64,000 nucleotides of DNA from the NCBI RefSeq assembly GCF_020025155.1, contig NZ_CP073751.1:2979167-3043166 (forward strand). Direction: 5' to 3'. This document shows positions 32,020 through 40,978 of the stretch, piece after piece. The notes under the pieces are model-generated. The model worked only from the letters and a program-made list of their open reading frames with translations. It was not told the DNA's origin and did not search any database. Source of the DNA: Halopseudomonas nanhaiensis (lineage in GTDB: Bacteria > Pseudomonadota > Gammaproteobacteria > Pseudomonadales > Pseudomonadaceae). Each line of letters opens with the position of its first letter. Within the stretch, counting starts at the first letter, position 1. The translations under genes and the position numbers were made by a program.

Positions 32020-32328
32020 ATGCAATTGAACATCAGCGGTCATCAACTAGACATCACCGACGCACTGCGCGATTACGTTACGGAAAAGATGTCACGGCTC
32101 GAGCGACACTTCGACAAGATCACCAACGTGCAGGTCATTCTGGAAGTCGAAAAGGTACGGCAGAAGGCAGAGGCGATTCTCCATGTGGCAGGCGGCGAAG
32201 TGGTCGCCAACGCAGAGGCTACCGACATGTACGCAGCTATCGATTTGCTCACCGACAAACTGGACCGTCAGCTGATCAAGCACAAGGAAAAGAACATCAA
32301 CCGCCTTCAAGGCGCCAACGATCGTTAA
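32020..32328 (+). CDS. hpf: Ribosome hibernation promoting factor, short form
   Basis: A 102-residue protein with the HPF/YfiA pattern: MQLNISGHQLDITDALRDYVTEKMSRLERHF, VQVILEVEKVRQKAEAILHVAGGEV and DMYAAIDLLTDKLDRQLIKHKEK. It binds the 30S subunit between the decoding and peptidyl sites and promotes 100S dimers in stationary phase. It lacks the C-terminal dimerisation domain of the long form. CAGGAG lies eight bases before the ATG. Conserved directly after rpoN. Confidence 0.96.
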   Translation: MQLNISGHQLDITDALRDYVTEKMSRLERHFDKITNVQVILEVEKVRQKAEAILHVAGGEVVANAEATDMYAAIDLLTDKLDRQLIKHKEKNINRLQGANDR

Positions 32329-32349
32329 GGCTGCATACGCCGAAGACCC

Positions 32350-32805
32350 ATGCAAATAGACCATATCCTTACCCCCGAGCGCACCTTTGCCGGTGTGCAG
32401 GGGGGCTCCAAAAAACGTGTGCTGGAGCAGATCGGCAAACTGATCGCCCAGCACACCAATCTCGATCCCGACGCCATTTACGAAAACCTGATCGCCCGCG
32501 AGCGGCTCGGCTCGACCGGCTTCGGCAATGGTATCGCCATTCCGCATAGTCGGCTGGAGGGCTGCGATCGCGCCCTCGGCGCGCTGCTGCAGCTTGAGAG
32601 CAAGATCGATTTCGACGCCCTCGACGGCGAGCCGGTGGATCTCATCTTCGTCCTGCTGGTGCCGCAACAGGCAACCGAGCAGCATTTGCAGATTCTCAAG
32701 ATGCTGGCCGAGAAGCTCGATCAGCAGAGCGTGCGCGAGTCGCTTCGTGCCGCCCCGGATTCCCAGTCGCTTTATCAGGCGATGATCGGCGCGGGCGATA
32801 ACTGA
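32350..32805 (+). CDS. ptsN: Nitrogen PTS EIIA component
   Basis: A 151-residue EIIA domain of the nitrogen phosphotransferase system. The phosphorylatable His66 lies in [13 protein letters not shown], and the second conserved block is [11 protein letters not shown]. It receives phosphate from PtsP via NPr and regulates potassium transport, nitrogen and polymer metabolism rather than carrying sugar. It is two bases from rapZ, so they are co-translated. Confidence 0.97.
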   Translation: MQIDHILTPERTFAGVQGGSKKRVLEQIGKLIAQHTNLDPDAIYENLIARERLGSTGFGNGIAIPHSRLEGCDRALGALLQLESKIDFDALDGEPVDLIFVLLVPQQATEQHLQILKMLAEKLDQQSVRESLRAAPDSQSLYQAMIGAGDN

Positions 32806-32807
32806 GC

Positions 32808-33662
32808 ATGCGCCTGGTGGTGGTGAGCGGTCGCTCGGGGTCGGGCAAGAGCACCGCGCTACACATGCTGGAAGACAATGGCTTCTACTGCATCGACAAC
32901 CTGCCGGCCGGGCTGCTGCCCGAGCTGGCCAGGCAGGCGAACCAGACCGACCTGCGTCTGCCGAAGGTGGCGATCAGCATCGATGCGCGCAACCTGCCCA
33001 GTGACCTGGCGCGCTTTCCGGCACTACTGCGCAAGGTCCGCGAAACCGGCACGCAGTGTGACGTACTGTTTCTCGCCGCCACCGACGATGTACTCATCAA
33101 GCGCTTTTCCGAAACTCGACGCAAGCATCCCCTGACCGACGAGCATCATTCGCTGGCCGAAGCGATTGCCGAGGAAATGCGCCTGCTCGAGCCGATCATC
33201 GATCTGGCCAACCTGAAGGTCGACACCAGCCACCTCACGCTCTATCAGTTGCGCGACGTCCTCAAGCAACGTCTGCTGGGCGCCGAGGCGCACAAGCCGT
33301 CCGTGTTGATTCAGTCGTTCGGCTTCAAGCGCGGCGTCCCGGTGGACTCCGATCTGGTATTCGATGTGCGCTGTCTGCCCAACCCGTACTGGAAGAAGGA
33401 TCTGCGACCGTTCTGCGGGAAGGACAAGGAGATCCGTGATTACCTCGGCGCCGAACCCGAAGTTGAGGAGATGTACCAGGACATCCGCCAGTTTCTGGAA
33501 AAATGGCTGCCCCGCTACGCCGCGAGCGAGCGCAGTTACACCACTATTTCCATAGGCTGTACCGGGGGGCACCACCGTTCGGTGTACCTGGCCGAGCGAT
33601 TGCTCAAGGAACTGAGCGCTAATACCGCCAACCTCCTGATCCGCCACCGCGACCTGCCCTGA
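32808..33662 (+). CDS. rapZ: RNase adapter protein RapZ
   Basis: A 284-residue P-loop protein ([19 protein letters not shown] near the N-terminus, Walker A GRSGSGKS). The C-terminal RNA-binding domain holds [25 protein letters not shown] and the metal/substrate-like loop [16 protein letters not shown]. In enterobacteria RapZ delivers the sRNA GlmZ to RNase E and senses glucosamine 6-phosphate; its targets in pseudomonads are less clear. Downstream ptsO starts three bases after its stop. Confidence 0.96.
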   Translation: MRLVVVSGRSGSGKSTALHMLEDNGFYCIDNLPAGLLPELARQANQTDLRLPKVAISIDARNLPSDLARFPALLRKVRETGTQCDVLFLAATDDVLIKRFSETRRKHPLTDEHHSLAEAIAEEMRLLEPIIDLANLKVDTSHLTLYQLRDVLKQRLLGAEAHKPSVLIQSFGFKRGVPVDSDLVFDVRCLPNPYWKKDLRPFCGKDKEIRDYLGAEPEVEEMYQDIRQFLEKWLPRYAASERSYTTISIGCTGGHHRSVYLAERLLKELSANTANLLIRHRDLP

Positions 33663-33664
33663 CC

Positions 33665-33937
33665 ATGCCAACCAGACGTATCCAGATCATCAACAAGCTG
33701 GGACTGCACGCCCGCGCCGCAGCAAAATTCGTCGGTGTCGCCAACCGCTACGACTGCACGGTGGAAATCGGCACCACCGAGCACAGCCTGGTCAACGGCA
33801 AAAGCATCATGCAGGTGATGATGCTCGCCGCCGCCAAGGGCAGTGACGTATGCCTTCGTTGCGAAGGCCCGCAGGCCGATGAGGCGATGGCCGAGCTCTG
33901 TGCGCTGATCGATGATTATTTCGAGGAGGGGGAGTGA
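33665..33937 (+). CDS. ptsO: HPr-like phosphocarrier NPr
   Basis: A 90-residue HPr-fold protein. The active His15 lies in LGLHARAAAKFV and the regulatory-serine region is GKSIMQVMMLAAAKG (Ser47). It relays phosphate from PtsP (EI-Ntr) to PtsN. It ends the rpoN-hpf-ptsN-rapZ-ptsO cluster and is followed at once by heptamer element D. Confidence 0.96.
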   Translation: MPTRRIQIINKLGLHARAAAKFVGVANRYDCTVEIGTTEHSLVNGKSIMQVMMLAAAKGSDVCLRCEGPQADEAMAELCALIDDYFEEGE

Positions 33938-33940
33938 CCC

Positions 33941-34136
33941 CAGCGGCAAGCCGCAAGCCGCAAGCCGCAAGCTTCAAGCGAAAAGTGCCGGAGGAAAGCT
34001 CTTCTGTGCCAGATCCGGCTCAAACGACGGCCACAACCCTGCTTGCTTATCAGGCAGTCAACCGCGCCCAGCTTGTAGCTTGTAGCTTGTAGCTTGTAGC
34101 TTGCCGCTTGCCGCTTGCCGCTTGCCGCTTGCCGCT
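33941..34136. repeat. Inverted heptamer-repeat element D, largest copy
   Basis: The left arm (33941-33982) has six units, mainly AAGCCGC. The right arm (34069-34136) has about ten inverted units: CAGCTTG, four TAGCTTG, four CCGCTTG and a partial. The 86-bp centre has no gene. It fills the space between the convergent ptsO and pmbA genes. Confidence 0.88.
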
Positions 34137-34170
34137 GACTGTAGGGGGCGCTAAGCGCCGCCTACAGTCA
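34136..34170 (-). terminator. 35-bp hairpin spanning the pmbA stop codon
   Basis: Two 17-base arms starting TGACTGTAGG pair with a single mismatch around a one-base centre at 34153. The stop codon of pmbA (34151-34153) lies at the tip and the last codons form one arm. It is a probable terminator or 3' stabiliser for pmbA and, from the other side, a barrier to read-through from ptsO. Confidence 0.6.
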
Positions 34171-35503
34171 TCCCATCGACCAGCCAGCTCCCGGTCAGGT
34201 AGTTGCCTCGACGCTCGACGTCGGAGCCGACGCAGCGTAGCTGCCGGAACATGTCGCGCAGATTGCCAGCGATGGTGACCTCCTTGACCGGGTGCCGTAT
34301 CTGGCCGCCCTCAACCCAGAAGCCGCCGGCACCGCGAGAGTAGTCGCCCGTCACGCCGTTTACGCCCTGCCCCATCATCTCGGTCACCAGCAGCCCGGTG
34401 CCCATTTCTTCCAGCAGCTCGGCGAGCCCACCGGTGTTGCTGGACATATGCAGGTTGTTCACGCCCCCGGCATTGCCTGTACTGGGCAGATCAAGCTTGC
34501 GACCGGAATAGGTGCTCAGAACCCAGCTCTGCAGTACGCCGCCTTCAACGAAATGCTGGGGCCTGGTGGCAAGCCCGTCGCCGTCGAACGCGGAACTGCC
34601 CAGCGCACGTGGCAGGTGCGGACGCTCATCGATATTCACCCAGTCCGGGAACACCGGCTGGCCGAGCGCATCAAGCAGAAAGGTCGATTTGCGGTAGACC
34701 GCGCCGCCGGAGATTGCCCCGATCAGGGAACCGAGCAGGCCTGCTGCCTGATCGGCCGCAAACAACACGGGAACCTTCGCCGTCTTGATAGGACCTGCGC
34801 CAAGCCGGGCCAGGGTGCGCTCTGCTGCCTTGCGGCCGAGTGCGTCAGGGTCCTGGAGCGAAGCGGGTACGCGGTCGACGCCGTACCAGTAATCGCGTTG
34901 CATGCCCTGTTCGGACGACACGATCATCACCGCCGACGCACTATGGCGGGTTCCGATGGAGCTGCCGATGAAGCCATGGCTGTTGCCGTACACGCGACAG
35001 CCTTCCTGCGTGCTGACATTCGCACCGTCACTGACCAGCCGCTGATCAACCGCAAGCGCGGCCGCTTCGCACTCCAGTGCGCGCTCGATCAGTGCATCGG
35101 CCGGCTGGCCCCAGGGATGGTACAGGTCGAGCGCGGGAAAGCTGCTTGCCATCAGCTCGGCATCTGCCAGTCCCGCATACGGATCCTCCGAGGCGTGCCG
35201 GGCAATCGCCAATGCCGCCTCGATGGATGAGCTGATTGCAGCATCGGACGTATCCGATGTAGACACCGTGCCCTTGCGCTGACCAAGGTAGAGCGTGATG
35301 CCAAAGCCCTGATCGCGGTTGAACTCAACTGTTTCCACCTCGCCCTGACGGACGCCGACGGACAGCCCGGTATTCTGACTGACGACGACTTCACAGGCCG
35401 TCGCACCCTGCCTGCCTGCGGACTCGAGAATGAAGGCAACACGTTGTTCCAGGTCGCGTTGCATCGCTTGCGGATCGTTCAGACGGGTGGGCTTATCGGT
35501 CAT
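34151..35503 (-). CDS. pmbA: Metalloprotease-like protein PmbA (TldE)
   Basis: A 450-residue member of the TldD/PmbA family. It begins MTDKPTRLNDPQAMQRDLEQR. Typical blocks are GITLYLGQRKGTVSTSDTSDAAI, VPVLFAADQAAGLLGSLIGAISG, NNLHMSSNTGGLAELLEEMGTGLLVTEMMGQGVN and the Gly-rich DYSRGAGGFWVEGG. PmbA/TldE pairs with TldD, which carries the zinc site; the complex degrades unfolded peptides and matures microcins and CcdA. ATG 35503 was chosen because AGGAG lies seven bases upstream. It is divergent from darP. Confidence 0.95.
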   Translation of the reverse strand: MTDKPTRLNDPQAMQRDLEQRVAFILESAGRQGATACEVVVSQNTGLSVGVRQGEVETVEFNRDQGFGITLYLGQRKGTVSTSDTSDAAISSSIEAALAIARHASEDPYAGLADAELMASSFPALDLYHPWGQPADALIERALECEAAALAVDQRLVSDGANVSTQEGCRVYGNSHGFIGSSIGTRHSASAVMIVSSEQGMQRDYWYGVDRVPASLQDPDALGRKAAERTLARLGAGPIKTAKVPVLFAADQAAGLLGSLIGAISGGAVYRKSTFLLDALGQPVFPDWVNIDERPHLPRALGSSAFDGDGLATRPQHFVEGGVLQSWVLSTYSGRKLDLPSTGNAGGVNNLHMSSNTGGLAELLEEMGTGLLVTEMMGQGVNGVTGDYSRGAGGFWVEGGQIRHPVKEVTIAGNLRDMFRQLRCVGSDVERRGNYLTGSWLVDGMTVGGA

Positions 35504-35600
35504 GGGGTCTCCTTTGCTGTCGGACATTGTACTCCGGACAGCCGTGGTGTGAACGGGTATCATGCCTGCCTGAAGAATCAGCGAGAGGCGGTGCACCGGC

Positions 35601-36119
35601 ATGACAGATTTTCACGATGAGCAGACCTCCGAAGAGGAGCTGCCCAGCAAATCGCAGATCAAGCGGGAAATGCACGCGCTGCAGGAGCTGGGTCGGCGTC
35701 TCACCGAGCTCAAGCCCGACCAGCTGGCGAAGCTGGATCTCACGGACAAGCTGCGCAGCGCTCTGGCAGAAGCCCATCGTCACACCGCGCGGGGTGCGCT
35801 CAAGCGTCATCTGAGCTTCGTTGGCAAGCTGATGCGTGACCAGGATATCGAGGCGATCCAGGCCTATCTCGACCGGCTCGACAGCAGCAGCCAGGCGCAC
35901 GCGCAACATTTCCATCAGCTCGAACGCTGGCGCGATCGTCTGCTGACCGGGGACCCGGCCGAGCAGGACGCCTTCGTCGCGGCCTATCCTGCTGCTGACC
36001 GACAGACCATCCGCCAACTCGTGCGTCAGGCGAAGAAGGAAGCGACGGAGAACAAGCCGCCAGCGGCCTCACGCAAGCTGTTCAAGCTGATCCGCGAGGT
36101 GGTCGAAGAATCTCTGTAA
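35601..36119 (+). CDS. darP: Ribosome biogenesis factor DarP (YjgA)
   Basis: A 172-residue helical, highly charged protein of the DUF615/YjgA family: [58 protein letters not shown] and [14 protein letters not shown]. It associates with late 50S precursors and helps peptidyl-transferase centre maturation. It is divergent from pmbA, an arrangement conserved in many gammaproteobacteria. Confidence 0.94.
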   Translation: MTDFHDEQTSEEELPSKSQIKREMHALQELGRRLTELKPDQLAKLDLTDKLRSALAEAHRHTARGALKRHLSFVGKLMRDQDIEAIQAYLDRLDSSSQAHAQHFHQLERWRDRLLTGDPAEQDAFVAAYPAADRQTIRQLVRQAKKEATENKPPAASRKLFKLIREVVEESL

Positions 36120-36149
36120 GGCCCGGAGGCAGGCCTCGCCTGATCTCAT

Positions 36150-36186
36150 TTCGCTATCCAATTCAATCGCTTCGTCAATTGGCTAA
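36150..36186 (+). promoter_or_regulatory. Dyad upstream of egtD
   Basis: CCAATT and AATTGG face each other across 13 bases, with outer bases GCTA and TAAAGC extending the symmetry imperfectly. It lies about 55-85 bp before the egtD start, in operator position. No regulator is encoded next to it, so its role is open. Confidence 0.3.
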
Positions 36187-36237
36187 AGCGGCGACCCGGT
36201 GCTAGCTTCAATCAAAAAGCTTGATACCGAGGTTGCC

Positions 36238-37221
36238 GTGAACATAGCCATGCCAGTGCCACGCATTGAAAATACCATCGAAACCAATCTCTCGATGGAG
36301 AAGGCCCAGCTTCTTTCCGGCCTGCTCTCGCCCCAGGCGCGCATTGACCCGAAGTATTTCTACGATGATCTGGGGTGTGAGTTGTTTACCCGGATCTGTG
36401 AGCTCGATGAGTACTACCCCACCCGTACCGAAGCGTCGATTTTCGACAACTGCCGTGCCGAGATCGCCGCTGCGCTGCCTGATGCGGCTCAATGGATCGA
36501 TCTGGGCTGCGGCGATTGCGCCAAGTCGGCCCGCTGGCTCGAGCATGTGGCGCCAACGAGACTGGTCGGCGTCGATATCGCCGGGGACTTCCTGCAAAGT
36601 TCACTGACTGGCGTGGCATCGCGCTATCCGGGCATCGATTGCGTTGGGGTGGTCAGCGATTTCACGCAGGCGATGGATATTCACACGCTGATCAGCGAGC
36701 GCCCCGATGCGCCACCCGTGTTCTTTTATCCCGGCTCCTCGATCGGCAACTTCGACCGCCCCCACGCACTACGCTTCCTGCGCAGCATCCGTCATCATTG
36801 CGGGCAGGACGGCCGGCTGCTGATCGGCGTCGATCTGGTCAAGAACCGCGACATCCTGGAAGCGGCCTACGATGACGCTCAGGGCGTTACCGCCGCCTTC
36901 AACCTGCATGTGCTGGAAGTGGTCAACCGCGAACTGAATGCCGATTTCGACCCGGAGCGCTTCCGCCACCGCGCGGTGTTCGATGCCGAGCAGCAACGTA
37001 TCGAGATGCAGCTGGTGGTTGATCGGGAGCAGTCGGTGCGGTTCGCAGACGAAGCGACTCGACGCTTCACCGAGGGCGAGCACGTGCTGACCGAGTACTC
37101 CCACAAGTACACCATCGACGGCTTCGGCGCCATGCTCAAGGAGGCCGGATTCGAGCGTTATCAGGTCTGGACAGATCCGCGACAGTGGTTCGGCGTATTC
37201 CTGGCGGAGCCCGGCCGATGA
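36238..37221 (+). CDS. egtD: L-histidine N-alpha-methyltransferase
   Basis: A 327-residue enzyme of the EgtD/DUF2260 family that makes hercynine (trimethylhistidine) from histidine and SAM. Visible blocks are LSPQARIDPKYFYDDLGCELFTRICEL and DEYYPTRTEASIF, the SAM loop WIDLGCGDCAKSARWL, and YPGSSIGNF and EYSHKYTIDGF near the substrate site. GTG 36238 was chosen for the GAGG seven bases upstream; the first ATG at 36250 is an alternative. The stop overlaps the egtB start (ATGA), so the two are coupled. Confidence 0.93.
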   Translation: MNIAMPVPRIENTIETNLSMEKAQLLSGLLSPQARIDPKYFYDDLGCELFTRICELDEYYPTRTEASIFDNCRAEIAAALPDAAQWIDLGCGDCAKSARWLEHVAPTRLVGVDIAGDFLQSSLTGVASRYPGIDCVGVVSDFTQAMDIHTLISERPDAPPVFFYPGSSIGNFDRPHALRFLRSIRHHCGQDGRLLIGVDLVKNRDILEAAYDDAQGVTAAFNLHVLEVVNRELNADFDPERFRHRAVFDAEQQRIEMQLVVDREQSVRFADEATRRFTEGEHVLTEYSHKYTIDGFGAMLKEAGFERYQVWTDPRQWFGVFLAEPGR

Positions 37222-38429
37222 GCGTACATGATCCGCAGCTTCAATCCGATGTGCTTGCCGCGCGATATGACGAGGTTCGCACCTATACCCGATCACTGGT
37301 GGAGGGGCTCAGCGAGGAAGACTGCCAGCTGCAGTCGATGATCGATGCCAGTCCGACCAAATGGCACCTGGCGCACACTACCTGGTTCTTCGAAACCTTC
37401 ATTCTCTCTGCGCTGGAACAGCCACCAGAGCCATTCGATCCTGCCTTCAAGGTCCTGTTCAACTCCTACTACGTTGGCGTAGGGGAGCGTCATCAACGGG
37501 CTGAGCGCGGCCTGATCTCCAGGCCCTCGCTGAGCGAGGTGCTGAGCTATCGTGACTACGTTGATCAACGGATGCACACCGCCCTTGCCGGGCGGACCAT
37601 GAGCGAATCGCTACTGGCACTGGTGGAACTGGGCCTCAATCACGAGCAGCAGCATCAGGAGCTGATTCTCACCGACCAGAAACATCATTTTTCCTGCAAT
37701 CCGTTGTGGCCGGCCTGGCGACGGACGTCCGCCGACCAGACCACTCAGGCCGGCTGCGAGCAGGGCAGCCAGTTTGTCCGCTGCGACGGCGGGCTGGTGG
37801 AGATCGGCCACAGCGCAGATGCCTTCTGCTTCGATAACGAGTTACCGCGGCATCGCGTCTGGATCGACCCGTTCGACATTCAAACGCGCAACGTGAGCAA
37901 CGGCGACTACCTCGCATTCATGGCAGAAGGTGGCTACAACCGCCCCGAGCTCTGGCTGTCGGAAGGCTGGGACAAGGTCTGCAGCCTGGGCTGGCAGGCT
38001 CCGCTTTACTGGCGTTACCGTGATGGGGGGTGGTACAGCTTCACCCTGCACGGTGAACAGGCGATCAATCACGACGCCCCCGTGACTCACCTGAGTTACT
38101 ACGAAGCAGAGGCCTATGCGCGCTGGGCCGGAGCGCGGCTGCCGACCGAAGCAGAATGGGAGTGCGCTGCGACCAGCCAGTTGCCTCTGAGCGGGCTGTT
38201 CGACGAGGTCTGGCAGTGGACCAATAGCGCCTACCTGCCCTACCCGGGCTACCAGCCTGCGGCCGGCGCCGTAGGCGAGTACAACGGCAAGTTCATGATC
38301 AATCAGATGGTACTCAGGGGTAGCTCGCTGGCGACGCCGGCGGGCCATGCCAGGGTGACGTATCGTAATTTCTTCCCGGCTGATGCTCGCTGGCAATTCA
38401 ATGGGCTGCGCCTGGCAAGGGGGCTGTGA
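37218..38429 (+). CDS. egtB: Iron-dependent sulfoxide synthase EgtB
   Basis: A 403-residue non-haem iron enzyme that joins a thiol donor to hercynine. The N-terminal DinB-like domain has the iron ligands: one His in KWHLAHTTWF and the HEQQHQE pair (HxxxHxE). The C-terminal half is a formylglycine-synthase-like domain (VEIGHSADAFCFDNELPRH, RLPTEAEWECAA, VLRGSSLATP, TYRNFFPADARWQFNGLRLAR). The canonical actinobacterial companions egtA, egtC and egtE are not here. The donor may therefore be cysteine rather than gamma-glutamylcysteine, with the C-S lyase elsewhere; that is inference. Confidence 0.93.
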   Translation: MSVHDPQLQSDVLAARYDEVRTYTRSLVEGLSEEDCQLQSMIDASPTKWHLAHTTWFFETFILSALEQPPEPFDPAFKVLFNSYYVGVGERHQRAERGLISRPSLSEVLSYRDYVDQRMHTALAGRTMSESLLALVELGLNHEQQHQELILTDQKHHFSCNPLWPAWRRTSADQTTQAGCEQGSQFVRCDGGLVEIGHSADAFCFDNELPRHRVWIDPFDIQTRNVSNGDYLAFMAEGGYNRPELWLSEGWDKVCSLGWQAPLYWRYRDGGWYSFTLHGEQAINHDAPVTHLSYYEAEAYARWAGARLPTEAEWECAATSQLPLSGLFDEVWQWTNSAYLPYPGYQPAAGAVGEYNGKFMINQMVLRGSSLATPAGHARVTYRNFFPADARWQFNGLRLARGL

Positions 38430-38438
38430 CCGGGCATG

Positions 38439-38473
38439 AAAAAAGCCGCCACGGTTGCCCGGGGCGGCTTTTT
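38439..38473. terminator. Bidirectional intrinsic terminator between egtB and the acyl-CoA dehydrogenase
   Basis: An A-run, GCCGCC (38445-38450), a 12-base loop, GGCGGC (38463-38468), then TTTTT. It is symmetric, so it serves both convergent genes. Confidence 0.9.
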
Positions 38474-38492
38474 CAGTCACACCTGCGAAGGA

Positions 38493-40298
38493 TCAATAGC
38501 CCAGCGCGAAGTGCTCCTCGTCCATCGACATCAGGTTGTCAGCACCCGAAAGGATGGCGTCGACGTGCATACGGGTACGCGGCAGGATGCGCTGGAAGTA
38601 GAAACGCGCGGTCTGCAGCTTGGCCTCGTAGAACGCCTTGTCTTCCGTGCCGGCAGCCAGCTTCTCGCCAGCCACGCGAGCCATGTCCGCCCAGAAGTAC
38701 GCCAGGCAGGCATAACCTGAGTACATGCAGTAATCGACAGCAGCCGCGCCGACCATCTCGCGATCCTTCATCGCTGCCATACCGATCTTCATGGTCAGCT
38801 CGCCCCACTCCTTGTTCAGCTGCGCCAGCGGTCCAACGAGCTCCTTGACAGCCTCGTTGCCTTCGTTGGCCTGGCAGAACTTGTGGACGATCCTGGTGAA
38901 GCCTTTGAGTGCTTCGCCCTGGCTCATCAGAACCTTGCGGCCCAGCAGGTCGAGTGCCTGGATACCGGTGGTCCCTTCGTACAGCATGGAAATACGCGCA
39001 TCGCGCACGTTCTGCTCCATGCCCCACTCGGCGATAAAGCCGTGGCCACCGTAAATCTGAACACCGTGGTTGGCAGATTCGAAACCGACTTCGGTCATGA
39101 ATGCCTTGGCGATCGGTGTCAGGAAGGCCAGCAGCGCGTCAGCCTGCTTGCGCTCTTCTTCGTTCTCGCTGCGGCTGACGATGTCGACCTGCTTGGCGGT
39201 GAAGTACACCATAGCGCGGCTACCTTCGGCGAAGGCCTTCATGGTCAGCAGCATGCGACGGACGTCAGGGTGAACGATGATCGGATCGGCCGGCTTGTCC
39301 GGAGCCTTGGGGCCGGTCAGCGCGCGCATCTGCAGACGCTCGCGAGCATACTTGATGCCGCCCTGGAAGCCGACTTCAGCATGCGCCAGGCCCTGCAACG
39401 CGGTACCCAGACGGGCAGTGTTCATGAACGTGAACATGCAGTTCAGGCCCTTGTTCGGCGGTCCGATCAGGAAGCCGGTGGCACCGTCGAAGTTCATCAC
39501 GCAGGTAGCGTTACCGTGAATGCCCATCTTGTGCTCGAGCGAACCACAGTTGACGGTATTGCGTTCACCCTTGTTGCCATCGGCATCCACCAGGAACTTG
39601 GGAACGATGAACAGGGAAATACCCTTGGTACCGGCCGGGGCGTCGGGCAGGCGTGCCAGAACGATGTGGACGATGTTCTCCGACATGTCGTGTTCGCCGG
39701 AAGAGATGAAGATCTTGGTGCCGGAGACCTTGTAACTGCCGTCAGCCTGAGGCTCGGCCTTGGTGCGCAGCATGCCCAGATCGGTACCGCAATGCGGCTC
39801 GGTCAGACACATGGTGCCGGTCCACTCGCCGGAGACCAGCTTGGGCAGGAAGGCGTGCTTCTGCTCGTCGGTCCCGTGCGCTTCGATGGTGTTCATGCAA
39901 CCGTGCGACAGGCCGGGGTACATCCCGAACGACCAGTTGGCCTGGCCAACCATCTCGCTTACGGCCAGACCCAGCGACTCGGGCAGACCCTGACCGCCGT
40001 GATCGGGGCTGTGAGTCATGCTCGGCCAGCCGCCTTCGACGAACTGTTTGTAGGCTTCCTTGAAACCGGTAGGCGTCTTGACGCCCTCGGGTGACCAGGT
40101 ACAGCCCTCGATGTCGCCTACGCGGTTAAGCGGAGCGATGACCTGCTCGCAGAACTTGGCACCCTCTTCCAGGATGGCGTTGACCATGTCTGGAGTGGCG
40201 TCTTCGCAGCCTGGCAGGCTCTTGTAGTGCTCTTCGTAGCCAAGAACTTCGTCACGTACGAAACGGATGTCACGCAAAGGGGCCTTGTAGTCTGGCAT
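38493..40298 (-). CDS. Acyl-CoA dehydrogenase with C-terminal extension domain
   Basis: A 601-residue FAD enzyme of the long type. It starts [25 protein letters not shown]. Family blocks are [19 protein letters not shown] (FAD and substrate), [44 protein letters not shown] (the C-terminal FAD/catalytic region) and the extra helical domain (about 470-600) ending [15 protein letters not shown]. Such enzymes oxidise medium- or long-chain acyl-CoA in pseudomonads; the exact chain length is unknown. A related enzyme lies at 47454. It is single-gene and convergent with egtB. Confidence 0.93.
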   Translation of the reverse strand: MPDYKAPLRDIRFVRDEVLGYEEHYKSLPGCEDATPDMVNAILEEGAKFCEQVIAPLNRVGDIEGCTWSPEGVKTPTGFKEAYKQFVEGGWPSMTHSPDHGGQGLPESLGLAVSEMVGQANWSFGMYPGLSHGCMNTIEAHGTDEQKHAFLPKLVSGEWTGTMCLTEPHCGTDLGMLRTKAEPQADGSYKVSGTKIFISSGEHDMSENIVHIVLARLPDAPAGTKGISLFIVPKFLVDADGNKGERNTVNCGSLEHKMGIHGNATCVMNFDGATGFLIGPPNKGLNCMFTFMNTARLGTALQGLAHAEVGFQGGIKYARERLQMRALTGPKAPDKPADPIIVHPDVRRMLLTMKAFAEGSRAMVYFTAKQVDIVSRSENEEERKQADALLAFLTPIAKAFMTEVGFESANHGVQIYGGHGFIAEWGMEQNVRDARISMLYEGTTGIQALDLLGRKVLMSQGEALKGFTRIVHKFCQANEGNEAVKELVGPLAQLNKEWGELTMKIGMAAMKDREMVGAAAVDYCMYSGYACLAYFWADMARVAGEKLAAGTEDKAFYEAKLQTARFYFQRILPRTRMHVDAILSGADNLMSMDEEHFALGY

Positions 40299-40605
40299 GG
40301 TGCTCGACCTCAACTAATCAGGGGTTCTCAATGCAGCCGGCGGCTACACGGTTTGCTGCGGCGCAGCGGATTCAAACAGACGTTTGAAACTTACGTTTGC
40401 GACGCCGGAATGTCAAGCCCCCGATGAATGACTCGTCATAATGCAAACGCAGGTAATCCCACCCGGTCTGGGCACGGGAGCAGTGAAGAGGCTGGCAACA
40501 AGGGACGGCTGAGAGGTCACGCTTGCGCGGCGTGACGCCGGCGAGGAAACGGTTGGAAACAGTTGAGAGAAAGAGGAAGTTGCCCCACCGGAGCGGGGCG
40601 GTTGA

Positions 40606-40914
40606 TCAGGCGTTGACGTCGAGCAGCGTGCCCAGCACTTCATCAGCGGTATCGATCACCGCGGCGCCTGCCTCGACTTCCTGGCGGCTCTGCTGCAGCG
40701 CCACCAGACTGTCGACGAGATTGACCGGGCGGTTGCTGTCGACCTGGGTCGACGACGCGGCCTGCCCGGTCGCCGGCTGAACCGGTACCGATGATTTGGC
40801 AGCCGGATCTGTCGGCACCCCGGCACGGGCGATTTCAGCAGCAGCGGTGTTGGCGCGATACTGCCCCTGGCGAACGCTGTTCAGCCCTGAAGACATCAGA
40901 TCAAGAGTAGCCAT
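40606..40914 (-). CDS. Small FlgC/FlgE-like axial-protein fragment
   Basis: A 102-residue protein starting MATLDLMSSGLNSVRQGQYRANTAAAEIA, with a Pro/Ala/Ser-rich middle (about 33-60). It ends NLVDSLVALQQSRQEVEAGAAVIDTADEVLGTLLDVNA. The two ends mirror the N- and C-terminal helices of flagellar rod/hook proteins, with the globular middle missing. Similar short genes occur in other pseudomonads away from flagellar loci; their role is not known. There is no flagellar gene nearby. A good ribosome site (GAGGCAAGCACC then ATG) precedes it. Confidence 0.7.
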   Translation of the reverse strand: MATLDLMSSGLNSVRQGQYRANTAAAEIARAGVPTDPAAKSSVPVQPATGQAASSTQVDSNRPVNLVDSLVALQQSRQEVEAGAAVIDTADEVLGTLLDVNA

Positions 40915-40978
40915 GGTGCTTGCCTCGGTAGTGATCGATCCAATCTAAGCACACAAAATGGCTAAGCGCCATCACCCG

